Part shown: piece by piece, positions 1 through 6,139 of the stretch
Layout: each line of letters starts with the position of its first letter
How positions within the stretch are numbered: position 1 is the stretch's first letter
Assembly (NCBI GenBank): GCA_003561325.1
Contig: PWWY01000228.1
Coordinates: forward strand, 1-6,238
Length of the DNA: 6,238 bases
From: Syntrophomonadaceae bacterium
GTDB taxonomy: Bacteria; Bacillota; Dethiobacteria; DTU022; UBA8154
Direction of reading: 5' to 3'
Translations under genes and position numbers: made by a program
The notes under the pieces: model-generated
Database searches by the model: none
Told to the model about the DNA's origin: nothing
The model's input: the letters and a program-made list of their open reading frames with translations, nothing else

Positions 1-731
1 AAACAAGTCTGCACGGCCAACTTGGCCACTTCCACGGTTTTCTCCATGGGGTAGCGCCAACCGCGATGGCAGGGCGCCAGCACGTTGATAAAGGCGGGAC
101 CGTCCACGGAAAAAGCTTTCTGGGCCTTGCGTACCAGGTCACGCCAGTGGCTGATGGAAGCCTGAGCCACGTAAGGGATGTTGTGTGCTGCGGCGATGGC
201 CGTCATGTCCTTGCGGTGCTGCGCCTTGCCGCTACTTTCTTGCCCGTGGGGACTGGTCGTTGTCCAGGTGCCCAGGGGGGTGGCACTGGAACGCTGGATC
301 CCTGTGTTCATATAGGCCTCGTTGTTGTAACAAACATAGACCATGCGGTGTCCCCGTTCCAGTACCCCGGAGAGCGACTGAAAACCGATATCGTATGTTC
401 CCCCGTCCCCGCCAAAGGCAATGAAGCTGTAATCATCCTCGATCTTCCCTTGCTTCTTCAGTGAATTATAGGTTGCTTCCGCGCCGCTGAGGGTAGCGGC
501 GACATTTTCAAAACCGCAGTGAATAAAAGAGGTATTCCAGGACGTATAAGGGTAAATCGTGGTGGAAACCTCCAGGCAGCCGGTGGGGTTGGCCACCACC
601 AGCTTATGCCCTTCAGGTGCACCCATGAGCACCTGGCGAACGGCGATAGGCGCCCCGCAGCCCGCACAGAGGCGGTGTCCACCCGAGAGGAGTTCAGGTT
701 TTTGCACCAGATCTTTTAACTTTGTTGACAA
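1..731 (-). CDS. porB: Pyruvate:ferredoxin oxidoreductase, beta subunit (partial, 3' end outside window)
   Basis: Thiamine-diphosphate (TPP)-binding subunit of the cytoplasmic POR complex, which converts pyruvate + CoA to acetyl-CoA + CO2 and reduces ferredoxin. 243 codons are present and the frame is open at the left edge; four-subunit PorB proteins are usually about 290-325 residues, so roughly a fifth is missing. Visible: HRLCAGCGAP with C22 and C25, then C52 in NPTGC and C221 in LAPCHRGW, which fit the four ligands of the proximal 4Fe-4S cluster. The TPP motif is GDG (108-110), then 25 residues, then NN (136-137), followed by AYMNTG, whose N142 matches the family's active-site Asn. The start is a TTG 12 bases after the porA stop, chosen because an AGGAGG lies 8 bases upstream and the next residues align with family N-termini. 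Last gene seen of porGDAB. Related 2-oxoacid oxidoreductases cannot be excluded, but pyruvate is most likely. Confidence 0.94.
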   Translation of the reverse strand, partial: MSTKLKDLVQKPELLSGGHRLCAGCGAPIAVRQVLMGAPEGHKLVVANPTGCLEVSTTIYPYTSWNTSFIHCGFENVAATLSGAEATYNSLKKQGKIEDDYSFIAFGGDGGTYDIGFQSLSGVLERGHRMVYVCYNNEAYMNTGIQRSSATPLGTWTTTSPHGQESSGKAQHRKDMTAIAAAHNIPYVAQASISHWRDLVRKAQKAFSVDGPAFINVLAPCHRGWRYPMEKTVEVAKLAVQTC

Positions 732-739
732 AGGATTCA

Positions 740-745
740 CCTCCT
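740..745 (-). promoter_or_regulatory. porB ribosome binding site overlapping the porA stop codon
   Basis: On the minus strand AGGAGG begins inside the porA TAG stop (746-744) and sits 8 bases before the TTG at 731. This decides the unusual porB start and suggests that ribosomes finishing porA directly initiate porB, keeping the alpha and beta subunits in step. Confidence 0.8.
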
Positions 746-1943
746 ATTCTTTTAAACCCAGGTAGTTGATTTTCTCCTTGACCTGTCCGCTTTGGGCGAC
801 CTGCTGCAGTTCGGTTGCCGCCTTGTTAATCAATTCCACGGGAAGGTCTCGTCCACCCAGGCCGTAGATATAGTTAACCATGAGAGGTTTCTTTTCTGAT
901 TCGTAAAAAGCTGAGCGCAGATCCGTAAAGACGGGGCCACCCATTCCCCCGGCGAACGTATCCGAACGGTCGAAAACGGCAACGGCTTTCAAGTGGGAAA
1001 CGGCTTCAACCAGCTCTTTGGCCGGGAAGGGACGGAAGAGCCGCAGCTTGATCATGCCGATGGGGATTCCCCGGGAGCGCATACACTCGACCTCGTGGCG
1101 CACGGTGCCCGCCGCCGAACCCAGCACAATAATGGCGAACTCTGCATCCTCCAGGCCTAAAGCTTCAAAAACCCCGTATGACCGACCGGTAAGTTCTCCA
1201 TACTCTTGTCCCACGTCTTTTACGACCTGGAATGCGTTTCTCATCGCTTCTTCCTGCTGGCGCTTGAACTCGAAGAAGTAGCCATAAAGGCCATCGAAAG
1301 CGCCGATACAGGTGGGGGTCTTGGCATCGAGCAGGGAGAATTCGGGTTTAAAGACATCGACAAACTCTTTCGCTGTGCTGTCTTCCAGGGATTCCATGCG
1401 GTCCAGGGAGTGAGAAATAATGAACCCGTCCAGCATGACCATCGCGGGCAGGCGCACCTGGGGATGCTCGGAAATGCGCACCGCTTGCAAGGTATTGTCG
1501 TAGGCTTCCTGGGCGTTCTCTGAAAAGAGATGGATCCATCCAGCATCGCGGGCCCCCATGCTGTCGCTGTGGTCGCAGTGGATGTTAATCGGTGCGGAAA
1601 GCGCGCGGTTAACATTGGGCATGACGATGGGCAGGCGCAGCCCCGAAGCGATATATAAAAGCTCCCACATCAAGGCCAGGCCCTGCGAAGATGTGGCCGT
1701 CATCACGCGCCCACCTGCAGCAGCGCCGCCGATACATGCGCTCATGGCGCTGTGTTCACTTTCTACGTTTACCAGGTGGGTATCAACATCACCGTCGGCG
1801 ACAAACTGGGAAAACCCCTGCACAATTTCTGTCTGCGGCGTAATGGGATACGCGGCGACCATGTCGGGGTTAATCTGTTTCATGGCCAGCGCGACGGCCT
1901 CGGTGCCCTGTAAGGCAAGAGTGTTGCTTTTTGCAATAACCAT
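744..1943 (-). CDS. porA: Pyruvate:ferredoxin oxidoreductase, alpha subunit
   Basis: Alpha subunit of POR, which contributes to pyruvate and TPP binding at the interface with PorB. 399 residues, a normal length for a stand-alone PorA. Visible: GTEAVALAM near residue 13; YPITPQTEI (32-40), whose T35 matches the family's substrate-contacting Thr; VESEHSAM with E63 matching the conserved Glu that contacts TPP; GRVMTATSSQGLALM (78-92); and NRALSAP with R113 matching the Arg that binds the substrate carboxylate. The C-terminal part (about 260-370) is the Rossmann-like domain typical of PorA, with IGMIKLRLFRPFP and GLGGRDL. Two starts are possible: TTG at 1946 or the adjacent ATG at 1943. GGAGG lies 6 and 9 bases upstream of them respectively; ATG is preferred, and the difference is one residue. 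It lies 30 bases after porD and 12 before porB, in one operon. No defect seen. Confidence 0.97.
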   Translation of the reverse strand: MVIAKSNTLALQGTEAVALAMKQINPDMVAAYPITPQTEIVQGFSQFVADGDVDTHLVNVESEHSAMSACIGGAAAGGRVMTATSSQGLALMWELLYIASGLRLPIVMPNVNRALSAPINIHCDHSDSMGARDAGWIHLFSENAQEAYDNTLQAVRISEHPQVRLPAMVMLDGFIISHSLDRMESLEDSTAKEFVDVFKPEFSLLDAKTPTCIGAFDGLYGYFFEFKRQQEEAMRNAFQVVKDVGQEYGELTGRSYGVFEALGLEDAEFAIIVLGSAAGTVRHEVECMRSRGIPIGMIKLRLFRPFPAKELVEAVSHLKAVAVFDRSDTFAGGMGGPVFTDLRSAFYESEKKPLMVNYIYGLGGRDLPVELINKAATELQQVAQSGQVKEKINYLGLKE

Positions 1944-1973
1944 CAATCCGTACCTCCTTTCGTCATGACTCGT

Positions 1974-2294
1974 TTATTCCACTGTATCCTGAACTTCTGC
2001 TTCGTCGACCATTTCGATCGCATTCTGGGGGCACTCTTCGGCGCAGATCCCGCAGCCTTTGCAAAAATCCAGGTCGAAGGTGGTAATTTTTTCGCCTTCC
2101 GCTTTGATCGCGCTGTCCGGGCAAAACATGAAGCAGATCAGGCACTGGTTGCAAATTTCCTCGTCGCGGATGGGGCGCAGGGTTCGCCAGCCCCCGGTTT
2201 TAAACTGCCTGGAATTTCCCGGGTCTTTGATCACGGCGCCGGGGGGATGATCTTTCCATGTCCACTTATCGATCTTTGAAATATCCCAGCTCAC
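1974..2294 (-). CDS. porD: Pyruvate:ferredoxin oxidoreductase, delta subunit (2x[4Fe-4S] ferredoxin-like)
   Basis: Small iron-sulfur subunit that passes electrons from the TPP site of POR to external ferredoxin. 106 residues, the usual PorD size. Two CxxCxxCxxxCP motifs are intact: C48, C51, C54, C58 and C78, C81, C84, C88, predicting two 4Fe-4S clusters in the bacterial-ferredoxin arrangement. The N-terminal extension (1-45), with KTGGWRTLRP, is typical of PorD and absent from free ferredoxins. The start is GTG, whose last two bases are part of the TGA stop of porG (GTGA, 2294-2291), with AGGAGG at 2310-2305, inside the porG coding end. This overlap implies translational coupling. No earlier in-frame start has a comparable RBS. 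Confidence 0.95.
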   Translation of the reverse strand: MSWDISKIDKWTWKDHPPGAVIKDPGNSRQFKTGGWRTLRPIRDEEICNQCLICFMFCPDSAIKAEGEKITTFDLDFCKGCGICAEECPQNAIEMVDEAEVQDTVE

Positions 2295-2875
2295 TCTCCC
2301 TTCACCTCCTCGTATGCTCTGTCCAGGGCGACAATGTTGCTGTCGACAACTTTTTTGGGAAATTTTTTGCCAAAGGAAGATTTGAGGAAGTCAATCGCGT
2401 CTTCCTTGCTGAGCAGGCCCGTGACACTTAATAATGCGCCCAGCATGGGAATGTTAGGCATGAAACGGCCCAGGGCGTCTATTGAGATGTGTGTGGCATC
2501 AACGGTATAAATTTTTTTGCCTTGAACACCGGTTTTCTCCCGGATCGTGGCAGGATCGTGGTGGGTGTTGATGATTAAAATGCCATCATCTTTCACTCCT
2601 TCCGTAACATCGACCGTCTCCATCACCGTCGGGTCAACAACCACCACGATTTGGGGGTTGGTAATCCCACAGTAGGTAGATATTTTGTTTGTGCTCAGGC
2701 GGTTAAAGCACCTGATGGGCGCCCCCATCCGCTCGGGACCGTATTCGGGGAATGCCTGGAAAAACATGTCCCGCACCAGGGACATCTCGGCCAGGGTTTT
2801 GGCTGCCGTTACCGCTCCCTGTCCACCCCGGGCATGCCAGCGGATTTCTGTCAGGCCCTGAATATCAACTGCCAT
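2291..2875 (-). CDS. porG: Pyruvate:ferredoxin oxidoreductase, gamma subunit
   Basis: Gamma subunit of POR, the domain shared by all 2-oxoacid:acceptor oxidoreductases that contributes to CoA binding. 194 residues, a normal family length. Visible: the N-terminal glycine-rich signature IRWHARGGQGAVTAAKTLA (11-29), FPEYGPERMGAPI (42-54) with the conserved PERxGAP core, VVVVDPTVM in the central strand region, and the NIPMLGALLSVTGLLS helix near the C-terminus. The ATG at 2875 is chosen because GGAGG (2889-2885) is 9 bases upstream. It is the first gene of porGDAB, so the operon promoter should lie in 2876-3100. The same gene order is known in Thermotoga, many archaea and Clostridia. Substrate preference for pyruvate over branched-chain 2-oxoacids is inferred from subunit PorA, not visible here. 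Confidence 0.95.
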   Translation of the reverse strand: MAVDIQGLTEIRWHARGGQGAVTAAKTLAEMSLVRDMFFQAFPEYGPERMGAPIRCFNRLSTNKISTYCGITNPQIVVVVDPTVMETVDVTEGVKDDGILIINTHHDPATIREKTGVQGKKIYTVDATHISIDALGRFMPNIPMLGALLSVTGLLSKEDAIDFLKSSFGKKFPKKVVDSNIVALDRAYEEVKGE

Positions 2876-3074
2876 TAAGCTGCACCTCCTTAAGGTAGGG
2901 TAGTTTTATGGAAAATAAACGTTACTATATTCTACAAACCATGAGGAAAACCCTTTTTAGGCCTTCGGTGGATTTTATTTTTTTTAATATTTATATCTTT
3001 AAGAACTTACCGTGCTACTCACAAGGGGGCATTGCCTGGCTTACCAGCCATTGTGCTTGGAAAGTTAGAAGAAA

Positions 3075-3083
3075 TGTTATAAA
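3075..3083 (+). promoter_or_regulatory. Possible extended -10 promoter element (weak)
   Basis: TGTTATAAA reads as TGn plus TATAAA, a five-of-six match to the sigma-A -10 box in extended form. A poor -35 (TTGGAA at 3057-3062) is 15 bases upstream. It would be a second, distal start for murI. The motif is short and in an AT-rich patch, so chance is a real possibility. Confidence 0.25.
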
Positions 3084-3154
3084 AAGTGTAATTCCCCTGC
3101 AGGCCCAAGAAAAATGACCGACAGTAAATGAACGCCCGGAAGAAGAAGAGGTGT

Positions 3155-3183
3155 TGGACAATTGGAAGGAGAAGGGGTAGAAT
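3155..3183 (+). promoter_or_regulatory. Candidate sigma-A promoter for murI
   Basis: TGGACA (3155-3160) and TAGAAT (3178-3183) each match the consensus at five of six positions and are separated by the ideal 17 bases. The predicted transcript start is near 3190, leaving a leader of about 140 bases before the murI TTG. No other well-spaced pair of this quality was found upstream of murI. Confidence 0.5.
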
Positions 3184-3317
3184 AGGAGGAGAATTTTTGT
3201 CAAAGGCGGTCGCTTTAGGGGGGGCGGGTGGCAGGTTGAATAAAGATCAACATCCACGATCGCACCACCAAAACGAGGTCACATGCAGAAAGCTGTGCAT
3301 CTCTTGATCTGGATCAT

Positions 3318-3324
3318 GGAGGGG
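3318..3324 (+). promoter_or_regulatory. murI ribosome binding site (fixes TTG start)
   Basis: GGAGGGG lies 7 bases before the TTG at 3332. It supports that codon as the true start, giving a protein beginning just before the conserved DSGVGG motif, as in other glutamate racemases. Confidence 0.75.
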
Positions 3325-3331
3325 ATTTCAC

Positions 3332-4138
3332 TTGGACCGCTATAAAGCCATCGCGTTATTGGATTCCGGTGTGGGAGGCTTAACCGTGGTTCAAGAATTG
3401 GTTAAGCTGCTTCCCCAGGAAAATATCGTTTATTTTGGAGATACGGCCCGCATGCCGTACGGCCCCAGGCCGCAGGAGCAGGTCCGTCGCTTTGTGGATG
3501 AAATCATGGGGTTCCTTTTAACCCAGGAAATCAAAGCAATGATTGTGGCCTGCAACTCCGCTGCCGCTGCAGGGCTGGATTTTTATCGCCATAAAATCCA
3601 TCTTCCTTTACTGGGCGTGATTGAGCCGGGAGTTCGCGCCGCCCTGGAACATACCAGGAACAAGAAGGTGGGGGTGATCGGCACCACCGGCACCATCCAC
3701 AGCGGGGCGTACCAGCAGGCATTTCATCGCCTGGCTCCTGACGTGGAAGTCCTTGCCCAGCCTTGCCCGCTTTTTGTCTTGCTGGTGGAAAATAACCTGG
3801 TTGATACTCCTGAGGCCTGGCGTGTTGCTGAAGAATATTTATCGCCGTTAAAAGAGGCCGGCGTGGATGCCTTGATCCTGGGGTGTACCCATTACCCGCT
3901 CATGGCCGATGTCATCCAGGGGGTCATGGGACCGGGCGTGGAGCTGATCAGTTCTGCAGAAGAAACCGCCCGGGAGGCCCAAGAAATTCTTCAGCAGCAT
4001 AACCTGCTTAACAATCATGCTACAATACCTGCCAGGCAGCGTTTTTTTGCCAGCGGCCGGGCCAAACCCTTTGCAGAGATGGCCACGCGCATGCTCCACA
4101 AGGAGATTCAAGCCTACCAGGTCATCCTGGAAGAATAA
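3332..4138 (+). CDS. murI: Glutamate racemase
   Basis: Cytoplasmic, cofactor-independent racemase that makes D-glutamate for the peptidoglycan stem peptide. 268 residues, the usual length. Visible: LLDSGVGGLTV (9-19) with the catalytic-site Asp-Ser pair D11/S12; FGDTARMPYG (35-44); ACNSA with catalytic C74 and N75; GTTGTIHSGAY (117-127); and GCTHYPL (184-190) with the second catalytic C185 and H187. Both cysteines of the two-base mechanism are present. The motif after C74 is CNSAAAA rather than the commoner CNTASA, a conservative change. It begins with TTG behind a strong RBS. It is transcribed away from por and converges on the RDD gene; rph follows downstream on the same strand, as racE and rph do in Bacillus subtilis. 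MurI and aspartate racemases share a fold, but the paired motifs favour MurI clearly. Confidence 0.97.
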   Translation: MDRYKAIALLDSGVGGLTVVQELVKLLPQENIVYFGDTARMPYGPRPQEQVRRFVDEIMGFLLTQEIKAMIVACNSAAAAGLDFYRHKIHLPLLGVIEPGVRAALEHTRNKKVGVIGTTGTIHSGAYQQAFHRLAPDVEVLAQPCPLFVLLVENNLVDTPEAWRVAEEYLSPLKEAGVDALILGCTHYPLMADVIQGVMGPGVELISSAEETAREAQEILQQHNLLNNHATIPARQRFFASGRAKPFAEMATRMLHKEIQAYQVILEE

Positions 4139-4157
4139 AAAAGAGGTGGTGGAAGTC

Positions 4158-4203
4158 CAAGCACGCGCAGCAGTCAAAATTTCCTGCTTTTGCGCGTGGC
4201 TTG
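4158..4203. terminator. Strong stem-loop between convergent murI and RDD gene, possible bidirectional terminator
   Basis: The left arm 4158-4173 pairs with the right arm 4184-4203. The blocks are CAAGC/GCTTG (5 bp), ACGCGCA/TGCGCGT (7 bp) and GCAG/CTGC (4 bp), with one bulged G (4198), a three-T bulge (4188-4190) and a 10-base loop (4174-4183). Placement between convergent stop codons suggests a shared terminator. Neither side has a U-run directly after the stem, so it is not a textbook Rho-independent terminator. It could instead protect 3' ends. Confidence 0.45.
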
Positions 4204-4221
4204 CGCGATGTTTCGACGGCA

Positions 4222-4626
4222 TTAACGCAGGCCGGACCCCTGTTGCGCTTCACTTACTTCGGTATGAGCCCAGCGGTCCCCGTAGCGGAGCCCCTGCGGG
4301 TCACTGCTGATCGCCAGGATTTCAATCACGCCGGCAATAAAAATTAAAGCCAGGGTAATGAACGAACCGAACGTGGGAATCATGGAAAAGATAAAGGGCG
4401 CGGCAAAAATAATATTGCGTCGAACGGATTCTTCATAAATGGTTCGACTGCCCATGGATGTGACTTTCAAGTTGAGGATATTTTTCCCCGGGCTTCCCTG
4501 TTTCGTCAGTCCATCGCGCAGTAAAATAAAGAAGCCGCCAAATAACCAGCCCAGGAAAGGGATCAACATAAGCAGGTAAGCCAACCCAAGATCAATGAAA
4601 AAGGCAAACGTGCGCCGCACGATCAT
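4222..4626 (-). CDS. RDD-family small membrane protein
   Basis: 134-residue integral membrane protein of the RDD family, whose general function is poorly defined; some members are linked to ion exchange or stress tolerance. The family signature is visible: R4/R5 followed by AFFIDLGLAYLL with D12, then LLRDGLTKQGSPGKNILNLKV with D38, and a SPGK loop (45-48). Hydrophobic stretches at about 8-20 and 22-36 form an N-terminal hairpin, and about 71-106 holds probably two more segments. The C-terminus has GDRWAHTEV, the usual RDD ending, followed by a short polar tail. Start ATG at 4626 with AGAGGT (4640-4635) upstream. It sits alone on the minus strand, convergent with murI and divergent from rph, so it is its own transcription unit. 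No partner gene in the window suggests its job. Confidence 0.88.
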   Translation of the reverse strand: MIVRRTFAFFIDLGLAYLLMLIPFLGWLFGGFFILLRDGLTKQGSPGKNILNLKVTSMGSRTIYEESVRRNIIFAAPFIFSMIPTFGSFITLALIFIAGVIEILAISSDPQGLRYGDRWAHTEVSEAQQGSGLR

Positions 4627-4662
4627 GGTTTTTCACCTCTTTATGGGATTTAATTCACGATG

Positions 4663-4671
4663 ATCATAACA
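4663..4671 (-). promoter_or_regulatory. Candidate extended -10 promoter for the RDD gene
   Basis: On the minus strand TGTTATGAT (4671-4663) reads TGn plus TATGAT, a five-of-six -10 match in extended form. It would start transcription near 4656, about 30 bases before the ATG, leaving the RBS intact. No good -35 is present, which extended -10 promoters can tolerate. Part of it overlaps the 8-base palindrome ATGATCAT at 4660-4667. Confidence 0.4.
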
Positions 4672-4692
4672 TTCTGGATCGAGGGGAAAGAA

Positions 4693-4710
4693 TCCTGCTG
4701 CCCCGCAGGA
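4693..4710 (+). promoter_or_regulatory. Small hairpin overlapping an AGGAGG ribosome binding site
   Basis: TCCTGC (4693-4698) pairs perfectly with GCAGGA (4705-4710) around a six-base loop. The 3' arm covers the first half of AGGAGGAA (4707-4714), the RBS of the short ORF at 4720. Such pairing could reduce initiation there. It is only six base pairs, so the effect is uncertain. Confidence 0.3.
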
Positions 4711-4719
4711 GGAACAACC

Positions 4720-4785
4720 ATGATCCCCCAAAAGACGGTTTCCAGTTTTCCCGGAGAGGAAGTGACGCGAGATGAGACCCGATAA
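4720..4785 (+). CDS. Possible 21-codon upstream ORF overlapping the rph start
   Basis: ATG with AGGAGGAA 5 bases upstream (4707-4714) opens a frame of 21 codons ([21 protein letters not shown]) ending in TAA at 4783-4785. Its end overlaps the first 14 bases of rph in another frame. Its RBS is stronger than that of rph, where GGAGAGGA ends 11 bases before the ATG. This resembles a leader ORF for translational coupling. The peptide has no recognisable domain and a frame this short can arise by chance, so it is a candidate only. Confidence 0.3.
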   Translation: MIPQKTVSSFPGEEVTRDETR

Positions 4786-6139
4786 ACGCAGAGATGATGA
4801 GCACAGGCCTGTGCGGATAACCCGGGGTTACCTCAAATACGCCGAAGGTTCAGCCTTGATCGAGGTCGGTGATACGAGGATCATCTGCTCGGCATCCGTG
4901 GAGGAGCAAGTGCCTTCCTGGCTGAGAGATAGAGGATCGGGCTGGGTAACGGCAGAATACGCCCTGCTTCCCCGTTCGACGCAGACCCGGAATACCCGGG
5001 AAGCTACCCGGGGGCGAGTAGGGGGGAGAACCCATGAAATCCAGCGCCTGATCGGCCGCTCCCTGCGTGCGGTCGTGGACTTGGAAGCACTGGGCGTTCG
5101 AACCGTTTGGATCGATTGCGATGTGCTGCAAGCCGATGGAGGCACCCGCACAGCGGCGATTACCGGGGCATATGTAGCCCTTGTCGATGCCCTGAATACC
5201 CTGGTGGAAAAGGGGATGATTTCGCGCCATCCGGTGAAAGATTATGTAGCGGCGACCAGCGTAGGACTTTGGCGGGGACGGGAGGTCCTGGACCTTGCCT
5301 ACCAGGAAGACCTGGAAGCCGATGTGGACATGAATATCGTGATGACCGGGCAGAAGAACCTGGTAGAAATCCAGGGAACGGCAGAAAAAATGACGTTTTC
5401 CCGGAGCCAGCTGGATAGCATGCTGGGCCTGGCCGAACAGGGGATAGAATTCCTGATCTCCGTGCAGCAGCAATCCCTGGGCGCCGCCTTGAACAGGAAT
5501 CCTGACCCCAAAGGTCCAAAAATAATTTTGGCCACACGGAATCCGGGTAAAATTGCCGAGATGAAGCAGGCGCTGCATCACCTCCCCTTCACGCTCTGTT
5601 CCTTGAATGACTATCCAGGCCTTCCTCCCATCGAGGAAACGGGACAAACATTTGAAGAAAATGCGATCCTGAAGGCAGAAATCATCAGCAGCCAAACCGG
5701 TGAAATGGCCCTGGCCGACGATTCCGGGTTGGAAGTGGATTGCCTGGATGGAAAACCGGGCGTGTTTTCTGCCCGGTTTTCCGGGGAAGGCGCCACCGAT
5801 GAAAAAAACAATGCCCTGCTGCTGGAATTAATGAAAGATGTCCCACTTCCTCGCCGCAGTGCGCGCTTTGTTTGTTCCATCGCGATCGCGGTGCCGGGGA
5901 GGAAGACCCGTGTGGTTCGAGGAACCTGTGAAGGGAAGATCGCCCCATCCCCCCGGGGAAGCGGGGGATTCGGGTATGACCCGTTATTTATTTCCCGGGA
6001 GGAAGGAAAAACCTTTGCCCAGCTAGACACAGCCAGCAAAAACCGCATCAGCCACCGGGGACGGGCCCTGGAGAAAGCGCGTCGGTCCCTGGGAGAACTT
6101 GCAAAGGAGGAAAAACTCGATGAAGGTGGTCGCGTTTAA
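4772..6139 (+). CDS. rph-rdgB: Bifunctional ribonuclease PH / RdgB-type XTP/dITP diphosphatase fusion
   Basis: One 455-residue open frame holds two complete enzymes. Residues 1 to about 240 are RNase PH, the phosphate-dependent 3'-5' exonuclease that trims tRNA 3' ends: MRPDKR start, [16 protein letters not shown] (20-35), [12 protein letters not shown] (57-68), R86 and GGTRT (123-127) for phosphate binding, D180/D186 as likely metal ligands, and EIQGTAE (199-205). Residues about 250-445 are a RdgB/Ham1/ITPA house-cleaning phosphatase that hydrolyses dITP and XTP to monophosphates: LATRNPGK (253-260), [10 protein letters not shown] (293-302), ADDSGLEVD (315-323), GFGYDP (399-404) and SHR (427-429). 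The linker is about ten residues. The only nearby in-frame start codon, TTG at 5489, has no RBS, so separate RdgB translation looks unlikely. In B. subtilis, rph and ysnA are adjacent separate genes, which fits an origin by fusion of neighbours. Confidence 0.96.
   Translation: MRPDKRRDDEHRPVRITRGYLKYAEGSALIEVGDTRIICSASVEEQVPSWLRDRGSGWVTAEYALLPRSTQTRNTREATRGRVGGRTHEIQRLIGRSLRAVVDLEALGVRTVWIDCDVLQADGGTRTAAITGAYVALVDALNTLVEKGMISRHPVKDYVAATSVGLWRGREVLDLAYQEDLEADVDMNIVMTGQKNLVEIQGTAEKMTFSRSQLDSMLGLAEQGIEFLISVQQQSLGAALNRNPDPKGPKIILATRNPGKIAEMKQALHHLPFTLCSLNDYPGLPPIEETGQTFEENAILKAEIISSQTGEMALADDSGLEVDCLDGKPGVFSARFSGEGATDEKNNALLLELMKDVPLPRRSARFVCSIAIAVPGRKTRVVRGTCEGKIAPSPRGSGGFGYDPLFISREEGKTFAQLDTASKNRISHRGRALEKARRSLGELAKEEKLDEGGRV

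Larger units (their letters stand above)
2876..3331. other. Divergent intergenic region between porG and murI (no gene supported)
   Basis: 456 bases separate the two divergent operons. The porG side is AT-rich, with a T/A tract at about 2971-3000; it probably contains the por promoter, but I found no convincing -35/-10 pair on the minus strand. The murI side (about 3121-3240) is purine- and G-rich, including seven consecutive G at 3218-3224, and holds the promoter candidate at 3155-3183. The open frames here lack family-like sequence and normal codon use, so none is called as a gene. Confidence 0.7.
4621..4725. repeat. 10-bp perfect inverted repeat carrying two start codons
   Basis: GATCATGGTT at 4621-4630 and AACCATGATC at 4716-4725 are exact reverse complements 85 bases apart. 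Read outward, each arm is AACC-ATG-ATC: the left arm holds the RDD start codon (minus strand) and the right arm the start of a short plus-strand ORF. It may be chance similarity of initiation regions or a binding site pair. Confidence 0.4.

Noticed and set aside
458..682. Minus-strand open frame of 74 codons, and several plus-strand frames across 66-765
   Set aside because: They are shadows of porB, which is clear in another minus-strand frame with all its cysteine and TPP motifs.
1..731. Possible frameshifted porB, since no long closed frame appears here
   Set aside because: Manual translation from the TTG at 731 is uninterrupted to base 1; it only lacks a stop because it leaves the window.
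3022..3060. Imperfect stem-loop (TGGCT/AGCCA core) that might be a riboswitch or terminator
   Set aside because: Only five contiguous pairs with large internal bulges, no U-run, and no match to a riboswitch or T-box pattern I know.
2908..3117. Plus-strand open frame of 69 codons upstream of porG
   Set aside because: It has a weak RBS, an AT-driven Phe/Ile/Tyr-rich sequence, no family features, and it overlaps the probable por promoter region.
3015..3257. Minus-strand open frame of 80 codons in the intergenic region
   Set aside because: It has no good RBS or recognisable domain, and it is antisense to the purine-rich murI leader, which explains its Pro/Ser/Leu-rich content.
4017..4310. Plus-strand open frame of 97 codons across the end of murI
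   Set aside because: It is out of frame with murI, spans the stem-loop and the antisense of the RDD gene, and shows no domain or RBS.
4850..5695. Minus-strand open frame of 281 codons antisense to rph-rdgB
   Set aside because: Its sequence resembles no family, and the opposite strand encodes two complete motif-bearing enzymes; long antisense frames are common opposite such genes.
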